From positions 1-5,146 of the forward strand of contig JAFSHE010000190.1 of assembly GCA_017440445.1 (NCBI GenBank): DNA of 5,146 nt, in the 5' to 3' direction. Below are positions 1 to 4,778 of this stretch, in pieces. This stretch comes from Oscillospiraceae bacterium (GTDB taxonomy: Bacteria; Bacillota_A; Clostridia; Oscillospirales; Ruminococcaceae). Under the pieces are notes generated by a model. It did not search any database. It saw only the letters and a program-made list of their open reading frames with translations, and had not been told where the DNA came from. A program made the translations under genes and the position numbers. Positions within the stretch are counted from its first letter, which is position 1. Each line of letters starts with the position of its first letter.

Positions 1-1
1 A

Positions 2-32
2 CCTTGCAACACAAAATACTGTAAAAGCAAGG
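2..32. promoter_or_regulatory. Inverted repeat upstream of padR gene (possible operator)
   Basis: CCTTGC at 2-7 is repeated inverted as GCAAGG at 27-32, with the small dyad TACTGTA at 17-23 between them. PadR repressors usually bind dyads in their own promoter, and this one lies 20 nt before the padR-like start codon, so it is a candidate autoregulatory site. It is not the classic ATGT-n8-ACAT PadR box. The promoter itself must lie partly outside the window, because I see no convincing -35/-10 pair here. An mRNA leader hairpin is the alternative reading. Confidence 0.25.
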
Positions 33-51
33 ATAGCAAACGGAGGTAAAG

Positions 52-372
52 ATGAATTCTCAGCTTAAACGAGGAACGCTGGAACTCTGTGTATTGTCTA
101 TATTAAGCAGCAGCGACTGCTACGGATATGAGCTTGTAAACAAGATATCGGAATGTATGGCGGTTACAGAAGGCACGATATATCCCCTTATGAAACGCCT
201 TAAGGATTCGGGTACGATAGACTCCTATATAGTTGAGTCGCAGGAAGGTCCGCCGAGAAAGTATTACACCATAACCGAAACAGGCAGAACAGAGGTCTCA
301 AGACTAGCCAAGGAATGGTTTGAATTTGTAAAAAGCGTAAACAACCTACTGAAAGGGGAAAGCAGCCAATGA
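52..372 (+). CDS. PadR-family transcriptional regulator (short, PadR-s1 type)
   Basis: A 106-residue winged-helix repressor. The N-terminal helices (residues 5-33, with the typical KRGTLEL...VLSIL...YGYEL pattern) lead into the recognition helix at about 39-54 (TEGTIYPLMKRLKDSG). The beta wing follows at 62-75 (EGPPRKYYTIT), and a C-terminal helix at 77-101 would form the dimer. These are hallmark PadR motifs, and the length fits the short subfamily (about 105-115 residues). GGAGG at 42-46 is 5 nt before the ATG, which fixes the start. The stop codon overlaps the next start (ATGA), so it is translationally coupled to a DUF1700-type membrane protein. PadR proteins of this type commonly repress their own operon and respond to small molecules or envelope stress. 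The ligand here is unknown; control of the downstream membrane and DUF4097 genes is inferred from the operon. Confidence 0.93.
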   Translation: MNSQLKRGTLELCVLSILSSSDCYGYELVNKISECMAVTEGTIYPLMKRLKDSGTIDSYIVESQEGPPRKYYTITETGRTEVSRLAKEWFEFVKSVNNLLKGESSQ

Positions 373-1376
373 CAGCCAAGAATAAAGACGATTTTCTGTT
401 TCAGCTCCACACAGAGCTGCATAGGATAGGCATAGAGGACAACGAGGATATATTCGCAGATTTTGAGGAGCATTTCCGTGCAAGCAGCGAGCAGGGACTG
501 ACAGAGGAACAGACCTGCGAAAAGCTGGGCGATGTAAAGGAGATAGCACGCAGCTATGTCGATATCGAAAGCACCAGGATAAACAGCATACTCGCAAATG
601 CAATAGAGGACAGCAGACCTCATGTAAGTCTTGTAAAGCCCGGCAGGTCAGTACCTGCAGCTTCAGTACAGGCAGACGAAGCTGCAGCCTCTGATATTGA
701 AGATACTCCCACAACAGAGATAATCACCGACGAGGTAACACCAATAAGGGAATACACTCCCGAGCATATCGCTATGGAGCCTGCTCCCTCATCAGCCCCT
801 GCATCTGCACCGAGAGTAAACATCGAAAAGTCTGTTCCACCTGTTCAGCCGACTCAGAGTGAGCAGACATCCGAAAGCGTAAGGGAATTTACTCCAGAGC
901 ATATCTCTCAGGAAGCTGCTCCTGCGGACGAGAAATCCACCGCAGCCTCATCTGATAACAATGACGCTGCAAAGGACCCCCACAAGGCAGATATTCCTCC
1001 GCAGTGCGGATATGACAACGCAGGCAGCGGAAACGGCTTCCGCTGGAGCGATATCAAGGGCAAGGAAGCGAACGTTGATGTAGGCAGACTTATCATGTGG
1101 ATATGTCTTGACCTGTTCGTTTTCTCCTGGGCGCTGCCTATGCTTGCAACCCTGATAATCGCATTCGGTGGTTTCTCAATAAATATTGTTGTAAATGCCG
1201 TATCAGTATTCGGGACAGCATCAATATACCACTTCCTGAGCCAGATCTTCCTTTGCTCCGGTCTCGGCTCTCTCGGAATACTGCTCATTATGCTGACTGT
1301 AAAGATGGGCATTGGATTTATCAAGATAATCAGAAACATCATAATCGCTCACGTAAAAGCGATATTCGGAATATAA
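369..1376 (+). CDS. DUF1700/HAAS-domain membrane protein with long disordered linker
   Basis: A 335-residue protein. Residues 5-64 match the HAAS/DUF1700 N-terminal helical domain: an amphipathic helix, an acidic I-F-DFEEHF helix, then G-LTEEQ-C-KLGD-EIA. Residues 65-235 form a low-complexity Pro/Ala/Ser/Glu-rich linker, probably disordered, containing two related motifs, REYTPEHI (127-134) and REFTPEHI (172-179). The C-terminus is hydrophobic, with predicted membrane helices at about 240-267, 270-289 and 291-315, and an amphipathic, basic tail. The HAAS domain is presumably cytoplasmic. The start overlaps the PadR stop (ATGA), with an AAAGGGGA ribosome site about 10 nt upstream. Family members sit beside PadR regulators, and the HAAS region is thought to pair functionally with them; the biochemical role is not established. 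The roughly 170-residue linker makes this protein longer than the usual ~180-220-residue DUF1700 members. The HAAS and operon assignments are firm; function is inference. Confidence 0.85.
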   Translation: MTAKNKDDFLFQLHTELHRIGIEDNEDIFADFEEHFRASSEQGLTEEQTCEKLGDVKEIARSYVDIESTRINSILANAIEDSRPHVSLVKPGRSVPAASVQADEAAASDIEDTPTTEIITDEVTPIREYTPEHIAMEPAPSSAPASAPRVNIEKSVPPVQPTQSEQTSESVREFTPEHISQEAAPADEKSTAASSDNNDAAKDPHKADIPPQCGYDNAGSGNGFRWSDIKGKEANVDVGRLIMWICLDLFVFSWALPMLATLIIAFGGFSINIVVNAVSVFGTASIYHFLSQIFLCSGLGSLGILLIMLTVKMGIGFIKIIRNIIIAHVKAIFGI

Positions 1377-1391
1377 GGAGGTGCGCACGAT

Positions 1392-2549
1392 ATGAAACAT
1401 TTAGTAGCTATTTTTCTCCCCCTGTGTATCTTCTCATTCATAGCATTCGGCATATCAGTTGCTGTCCTCGGAACGAACGATCCATACAACGCATCCTCAA
1501 TGACATCAGTCAATGATACCCACACACGGTTTATTGAAGAATATGAATCCATCGAAATCAATTCCAACGCTGTAAACGTAAGCGTAGTACCATCTGACAG
1601 CAACGAAACAGTGATCTTCACCACCCACACACTGATGGATACAGTATCCTACTGCGAGGAAGACGGCGTGCTGTATCTCAGTTTTGACAGACGTGTTGAC
1701 AATATAGGCGATTTCTTTAAGATGATATTCGGCACTGCAACACAATCTGTAATAGTAGCTGTGCCTGAAGCTCAGTATTATTCCATAGAAGTTATATCCA
1801 ACGCAGGTGCCACCGAAATAAACGGAGTACGTTTCGAAAACGTTGATCTTCAGCTTAACGGCGGAAACCTCACCTTTGCAAACCCTGTTGACTTTATACC
1901 CGCAAAGCTTGATGTGGAGCTTAACGCAGGCAACTGTACCATCTACAACGCAGCATGCCGCGAGTATGATATCGCTATGAATGCAGGAAACATCGACGTA
2001 TACGGTCTGACAGGTACAGGATATCTTGAGATGAACGCAGGAAACGGTAACTTCAACTTTGCTGACCTCAACGGCAATATGAGCCTTTCCGCAAGTGCAG
2101 GAAACGTTGATATAAACCTCCCCGAGAATGCCTCTGCTACCATCGACTGCGAAAAGAGCGCAGGCAACGTAAGCATTGACTTCAACGGCAAGGATGACGA
2201 TATCCACAACAACGAGGAATATGTTATCGGTGACGGCGAGCACGATATATTCGTGGAAATATCCGCAGGTAACATCTCCATCACTGACAGAGTAAAGCAG
2301 AAAACTGCACCCTCCCCCGCAACCATAATGATGGATTCCGCCAACTCATCTACATCGGCTCCCGTACAGACTACAATAGTAGATACAGCAGCTAGCTCGG
2401 CAGCTGTGGACATCGATCTTGGTGTTTTAGGCGGCATCGAGATAGATGAAAACAACGGCGTAAAGGTTGACGTTGGTCCTGTTGATGTTGACGTGGACGA
2501 CGACAAGGTAAATGTTGAGGTAGGCAATATCAAGGTCAATGTCGGCTGA
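1392..2549 (+). CDS. DUF4097-family beta-solenoid protein, membrane-anchored or secreted
   Basis: A 385-residue protein. Residues 4-27 form an uncleaved anchor or signal sequence with no lipobox cysteine. Residues 50-300 form a DUF4097-type (putative adhesin) beta-solenoid with turn motifs at about 14-20 residue spacing: LNGGN (155-159), LNAGN (177-181), MNAGN (196-200), MNAGN (214-218), SAGN (235-238), SAGN (256-259) and SAGN (291-294). A Ser/Thr/Ala/Pro linker follows at 303-337. The last ~48 residues are an unusual Val/Asp/Asn alternating tail containing VDVDVDDD. GGAGG at 1377-1381 touches the preceding stop codon and is 10 nt before the ATG. It is the third gene of the PadR operon. DUF4097 proteins include LiaG, LiaX and YvlB of envelope-stress loci, so an extracytoplasmic structural or stress-sensing role is likely. 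No catalytic residues are seen. The family call is strong; the exact role is unknown. Confidence 0.85.
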   Translation: MKHLVAIFLPLCIFSFIAFGISVAVLGTNDPYNASSMTSVNDTHTRFIEEYESIEINSNAVNVSVVPSDSNETVIFTTHTLMDTVSYCEEDGVLYLSFDRRVDNIGDFFKMIFGTATQSVIVAVPEAQYYSIEVISNAGATEINGVRFENVDLQLNGGNLTFANPVDFIPAKLDVELNAGNCTIYNAACREYDIAMNAGNIDVYGLTGTGYLEMNAGNGNFNFADLNGNMSLSASAGNVDINLPENASATIDCEKSAGNVSIDFNGKDDDIHNNEEYVIGDGEHDIFVEISAGNISITDRVKQKTAPSPATIMMDSANSSTSAPVQTTIVDTAASSAAVDIDLGVLGGIEIDENNGVKVDVGPVDVDVDDDKVNVEVGNIKVNVG

Positions 2550-2592
2550 TAAACACAGTAACTAATTTAACGGAATAGATCAATAATCATTC

Positions 2593-2623
2593 GGGGCTGC
2601 TGAAAAAAGCAGACAGCAGCCCT
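2593..2623 (+). terminator. GC-rich hairpin after the PadR operon, possible terminator
   Basis: GGGCTGCTG at 2594-2602 pairs perfectly with CAGCAGCCC at 2614-2622 (plus a G-T pair outside), around an 11-nt A-rich loop. It lies about 45 nt after the stop of the first DUF4097 gene. There is no U-run right after the stem; the nearest T-run is at 2640-2644, after a second small stem (CACC 2624-2627 / GGTG 2631-2634). It may therefore be an inefficient terminator or a 3' stabilising hairpin rather than a textbook terminator. Confidence 0.4.
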
Positions 2624-2642
2624 CACCACAGGTGCGCTCTTT

Positions 2643-2717
2643 TTATACCATTCGGCATCAGCATAAGGAGTATCCGCAGTGCGGACTTCACTCCTTTACA
2701 ACTGCCGACTGGTATAA
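2643..2717. repeat. 75-nt imperfect palindrome (cruciform/hairpin element)
   Basis: The outer arms 2643-2657 and 2703-2717 are reverse complements with one mismatch in 15 pairs (TATACCA..CGGCA / TGCCG..TGGTATA). Inside, AAGGAGT (2665-2671) pairs with ACTCCTT (2690-2696). The centre is the 13-nt odd palindrome TCCGCAGTGCGGA (2673-2685). The three nested stems make one long hairpin. The right arm carries the extended -10 box of the following gene. It could be a small non-autonomous repeat (MITE or REP-like) or an operator/attenuator structure. I see no second copy in this window. Confidence 0.7.
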
Positions 2718-2718
2718 T
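2710..2718 (+). promoter_or_regulatory. Extended -10 promoter for the second DUF4097 gene
   Basis: TGGTATAAT is a perfect extended -10 element (TGn plus TATAAT), 55 nt upstream of the ATG at 2774. There is no good -35 at 17 bp: TTTACA at 2695-2700 is only 12 bp away and TTCACT at 2687-2692 is 20 bp away. Extended -10 promoters tolerate this. The box lies in the right arm of the palindrome at 2643-2717, so hairpin extrusion or a dyad-binding protein could modulate it. A start site near 2725 would give a leader of about 50 nt. Confidence 0.55.
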
Positions 2719-2773
2719 ATGTAATACAACCCATTTAATAACACATATTCAACTCACGAAAGGAGTAATAATT

Positions 2774-3667
2774 ATGGAAAAGCAGATCTACAGATTCAAC
2801 AACGACATCGAAACACTGGAGGTATCCTCCGCAGGCGCAAAGATAATCATCATCCCCCACGACGCAGAGGAATTCTACGCAGAGTACGAAAATCCCAAGG
2901 ATACACCCGAATTCTGCGCTGTACTCAGCGGAAAGACGCTGACCTTCAAGGAAAAGCTTTCCTTCAGCCTGTTCAACTTCGGCGCAAAGCCCACAGAGGG
3001 CTACACAATCACAGTAAAGGTACCCGCAGTAAAGCTGGCTAAACTGAAGGTGAATACTGCAAGCGGCGGCGCTGATATCAGCGGAGTTACCGCAGAGGAA
3101 TTTGATCTCAACACAGCATCAGGCAGCATCAATGTAAACGCTTGCTTTGACAATGTGAAGGTGCAGTCCGCATCCGGTAACATCTACCTCACAAACCCCG
3201 AGGATAAGACTGTAAGCTCTATCAGTGTATGCACTGTTTCGGGCAGCGCCGAGATCAACAATTACAAGGCGGAGAAGTTCAATCTTCATTCTGTTTCGGG
3301 AAGAACATCCTACAACAGCGCAACAGGCGCAGGAAAGATCGCTGTTACAAGCGGCAGCGTGGATGTTAAATTTATCGACTGGAATTCCGACCTTGACATC
3401 AGCGCAATAAGCGGAAATATCAACGTTTCTCTGCCCGCAGGTTCTGGAATCGACGTTAAGTTTGACGGAGTTTCCGGAATACTCCGCACCGACATCGGCA
3501 CAACAAAGGGCAGCTACATGAATCTCGGCAAGGGCACATCCGGTCAGATGGGCGGCGAGAACATGCATAAGGTAAACATCTCTATCACAAGCGGTACAAT
3601 TACCCTCTCTCAGGGTGAAGAAGCATCCGCTAAAACAGGTATCGATCTTGAAAAGCAGGGCGCATAA
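2774..3667 (+). CDS. DUF4097-family beta-solenoid protein without signal peptide
   Basis: A 297-residue paralogue of the upstream DUF4097 protein. It starts directly with a charged strand (MEKQIYRFNNDIE) and has no hydrophobic N-terminal segment or membrane helix, so it appears cytoplasmic or exported by an unusual route. Residues 75-280 repeat a Ser-Gly turn motif: TASGG (95-99), TASGS (114-118), SASGN (132-136), TVSGS (154-158), SVSGR (173-177), TSGS (192-195), ISGN (212-215), VSGI (233-236) and TSGT (272-275). This fits a right-handed beta-solenoid with 15-20-residue coils. It replaces the Ala-Gly-Asn turn of the neighbour. AAAGGAG at 2759-2765 is 8 nt before the ATG. The gene has its own promoter with an extended -10 box. 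DUF4097 proteins without signal peptides are known beside PadR/HAAS genes. Its partner is unknown; the HAAS membrane protein's cytoplasmic domain is one guess. Confidence 0.85.
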   Translation: MEKQIYRFNNDIETLEVSSAGAKIIIIPHDAEEFYAEYENPKDTPEFCAVLSGKTLTFKEKLSFSLFNFGAKPTEGYTITVKVPAVKLAKLKVNTASGGADISGVTAEEFDLNTASGSINVNACFDNVKVQSASGNIYLTNPEDKTVSSISVCTVSGSAEINNYKAEKFNLHSVSGRTSYNSATGAGKIAVTSGSVDVKFIDWNSDLDISAISGNINVSLPAGSGIDVKFDGVSGILRTDIGTTKGSYMNLGKGTSGQMGGENMHKVNISITSGTITLSQGEEASAKTGIDLEKQGA

Positions 3668-3724
3668 TAGGCACTGTAATGGTTTGGTTATTTTATAAGA
3701 TTCCTCTCTTTCCCCTGTCGGCTG

Positions 3725-3745
3725 TCCCGCCGCTTAGCGGCGGGA
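3725..3745. repeat. Strong GC hairpin downstream of second DUF4097 gene
   Basis: TCCCGCCGC at 3725-3733 and GCGGCGGGA at 3737-3745 are exact reverse complements around a 3-nt TTA loop, 58 nt after the stop codon at 3667. Neither strand has a U-run after the stem, so it is not a standard intrinsic terminator. It could act as a 3' mRNA stabiliser, a weak or Rho-assisted terminator, or a REP-like repeat. The rest of the gap 3668-3772 shows no convincing promoter. Confidence 0.6.
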
Positions 3746-3772
3746 TGGTACGACCTTAATACTGAAAACAAC

Positions 3773-3862
3773 TCTGCACACGGTTCAGCCACAGTTCCGT
3801 ATGCAGATTAAAATAAATGCCCCCTCGGGGTCATGATGACGATGACCCCGACGCGGCATTAC
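3773..3862 (+). repeat. Two-hairpin intergenic element, copy 1
   Basis: The first of two direct copies, about 81/90 positions identical to 4338-4426 by hand alignment. Hairpin I has TCTGC (3773-3777) pairing with GCAGA (3803-3807) and ACGG (3780-3783) with CCGT (3797-3800). Its apical loop TTCAGCCACAGTT is identical in both copies. Hairpin II has AATGCC (3816-3821) pairing with GGCATT (3855-3860), then a perfect 9-bp inner stem CGGGGTCAT (3826-3834) with ATGACCCCG (3842-3850) around a 7-nt loop. No U-run follows. It ends 46 nt before the membrane-protein gene at 3909. It is either a cis-regulatory structured RNA or a small repeat/mobile element; I do not recognise it as a known riboswitch class. 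The strand is chosen from the downstream genes. Confidence 0.8.
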
Positions 3863-3881
3863 ATGAACGATTTAAAACGAA

Positions 3882-3895
3882 TCTGATATATCAGA
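3882..3895. promoter_or_regulatory. 14-bp perfect palindrome next to ribosome site
   Basis: TCTGATATATCAGA is a perfect 14-bp palindrome ending one base before the CGGAG ribosome site of the gene at 3909. It could be an operator, or a small RNA hairpin gating translation. It is absent after the second copy of the upstream repeat, so it belongs to this gene rather than to the element. The functional assignment is inference. Confidence 0.35.
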
Positions 3896-3908
3896 CGGAG
3901 TATCTGCG

Positions 3909-4277
3909 ATGAAATATAATTGCAAAAACATTATATCTATTGTTTTGATCTGTTTGCTTGTAACAAGCCTGATTTGGAATTGTATATATAATATGCCTTC
4001 GGTAAGTGCAGAGGTTTCACAGATTATTCATTCTAATCCAATAACAAATTTCATGCAGCATCTTTATGATAATTTTCTTGCTCCTCAGATATGTATCCTT
4101 GTTTCGTTTATTAACCTATGTTATGCATTTATTAAACTACAAAAGAATTATAAATCCCATAAAATAACTAAGAAAATGCTTTGTATCTACTGTGCGTATG
4201 CAATTTTCTCACTTGCCACACTCGTTATACATTGCATCTCGTTCCACTGCATTTTAGGCAGCTTGCTTGCAGGTTAA
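3909..4277 (+). CDS. Small cysteine-rich three-helix membrane protein, unknown function
   Basis: A 122-residue protein I do not recognise. Predicted membrane helices lie at about 8-27, 57-77 and 91-119. The basic loop 78-90 (KLQKNYKSHKITKK) suggests that loop is cytoplasmic, leaving residues 28-56 outside. Nine cysteines (5, 15, 25, 62, 71, 92, 95, 109, 114) lie mostly in or beside the helices, which is unusually many for its size. GGAG at 3897-3900 is 8 nt before the ATG. The gene is clearly AT-richer than its neighbours: hand counts of three 60-base blocks (3961-4020, 4081-4140, 4141-4200) give 22, 18 and 16 G+C, against 30 in 3241-3300. Together with the ~90-nt repeats on both sides, this suggests acquired DNA. 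No signature of a toxin, bacteriocin immunity protein or transporter is evident, although small membrane proteins of this shape include all three. Confidence 0.7.
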   Translation: MKYNCKNIISIVLICLLVTSLIWNCIYNMPSVSAEVSQIIHSNPITNFMQHLYDNFLAPQICILVSFINLCYAFIKLQKNYKSHKITKKMLCIYCAYAIFSLATLVIHCISFHCILGSLLAG

Positions 4278-4337
4278 ATAATTTTTTAACAGAGCAATCA
4301 ACTTGCGATCATAGCAATTCTAAACTACGAAAATAGT

Positions 4338-4426
4338 TCTGCCGTCGGTTCAGCCACAGTTCCGTTTGCAGATTAACATAAATGCCCCTCGGTGTCATGA
4401 TGACGATGGTCCCGACGCGGCATTAC
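4338..4426 (+). repeat. Two-hairpin intergenic element, copy 2
   Basis: The second copy of the element at 3773-3862, 89 nt long with one 1-nt gap. Hairpin I keeps TCTGC (4338-4342) with GCAGA (4368-4372) and CGG (4346-4348) with CCG (4362-4364). The middle of the stem becomes a 3x3 internal loop, and the apical loop is unchanged. Hairpin II keeps AATGCC (4381-4386) with GGCATT (4419-4424). In the inner stem (4390-4398 / 4406-4414) two substitutions convert Watson-Crick pairs to G-T wobbles and one makes a mismatch. It ends 41 nt before the start codon at 4468. The gap before it (4278-4337) holds only a weak AT dyad (GTTAAA 4273-4278 / TTTAAC 4285-4290) and no clear promoter. Confidence 0.8.
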
Positions 4427-4455
4427 CCGAAAAACAATAACACTTTATATACAAA

Positions 4456-4459
4456 GGAG
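4456..4459 (+). promoter_or_regulatory. Ribosome binding site that decides the start at 4468
   Basis: GGAG, within AAAGGAG, is only 2 nt from the upstream ATG at 4462 but 8 nt from the in-frame ATG at 4468. The second ATG has normal spacing and is preferred. The first would be translated poorly. Confidence 0.7.
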
Positions 4460-4467
4460 CGATGAAC

Positions 4468-4677
4468 ATGTTCCCACCTATTCCTCTTATAAGAAGAAAA
4501 CACATTGTAAACAAACTGAGAAAAAGCAGTGCTTTCACTCCTGAAACATCGGTTACGCTGGCTGATGCGGGTGTGATAAACCCAAGCTGCTTCAAGCGAG
4601 TTACCGAGCGGCTGATAAAGAGCGGTGTTATCGCTCCCTTCGAAAACGGCAGGTTTTATCTGCTTGACAAAAAATAA
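4468..4677 (+). CDS. Small winged-helix-like protein, unknown function
   Basis: A 69-residue basic protein. Residues 8-19 form a basic helix (IRRKHIVNKLRK). Residues 26-35 (PETSVTLADA) and 38-53 (NPSCFKRVTERLIKSG) look like a helix-turn-helix with a recognition helix. GVIAPFENGRFYLLDKK at the end fits a short beta wing, so the whole resembles a minimal winged-helix fold. No catalytic residue is seen. A role in DNA binding or as a small regulator is inferred from the fold pattern only. It could instead be one of the conserved uncharacterised small proteins of Clostridia. The gene stands alone between the second structured repeat and a strong terminator. The upstream ATG at 4462 would add two residues (Met-Asn). 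It is closer in base composition to the chromosomal neighbours than the AT-rich gene at 3909. Confidence 0.75.
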   Translation: MFPPIPLIRRKHIVNKLRKSSAFTPETSVTLADAGVINPSCFKRVTERLIKSGVIAPFENGRFYLLDKK

Positions 4678-4679
4678 AT

Positions 4680-4717
4680 TCTCCCCTTGCCGATCAGTGC
4701 AAGGGGAGATATTTTAT
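4680..4717 (+). terminator. Intrinsic terminator of the small winged-helix gene
   Basis: A perfect 11-bp stem, TCTCCCCTTGC (4680-4690) with GCAAGGGGAGA (4699-4709), around an 8-nt loop, is followed by TATTTTAT. It begins 3 nt after the stop codon. It faces the terminator of the minus-strand nifJ gene. Confidence 0.88.
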
Positions 4718-4725
4718 CTGTATAC

Positions 4726-4754
4726 ACAAAACAGGCGGCATTTCTGCCGCCTGT
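4726..4754 (-). terminator. Intrinsic terminator of nifJ
   Basis: On the minus strand ACAGGCGGCA (4754-4745) pairs perfectly with TGCCGCCTGT (4740-4731), closed by a GAAA (GNRA-type) tetraloop. A short T-run follows at 4731-4728. It lies 25 nt after the nifJ stop codon. Confidence 0.88.
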
Positions 4755-4778
4755 CGTAGGTTTTATTCGTTTGCTATA

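Noticed and set aside
1506..2243. Long open minus-strand frame across the first DUF4097 gene (and a similar one at 3119-3568).
   Set aside because: These mirror the repeated Ala/Gly/Asn and Ser-Gly codons of the real plus-strand genes, lack ribosome sites and give Cys/Val-rich nonsense proteins.
2643..2717. Invertible (phase-variable) promoter flanked by inverted repeats.
   Set aside because: The spacer is only ~45 nt and is itself palindromic, and the -10 lies in the arm, so inversion would hardly change it. No recombinase gene is present.
3863..3886. Seven-codon ORF (MNDLKRI) before the membrane-protein gene.
   Set aside because: It has no ribosome site, overlaps the palindrome, and is just the end of the longer frame starting at 3833.
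3773..4426. Integron attC sites or a CRISPR array.
   Set aside because: There are no attC core GTTRRRY/RYYYAAC ends and no integrase. Only two copies, 565 nt apart with a gene between them, exclude a CRISPR array.
4395..4595. Minus-strand 66-codon frame opposite the small winged-helix gene.
   Set aside because: It overlaps the better-supported plus-strand gene, which has a clear ribosome site and terminator, and it has no start signals of its own.
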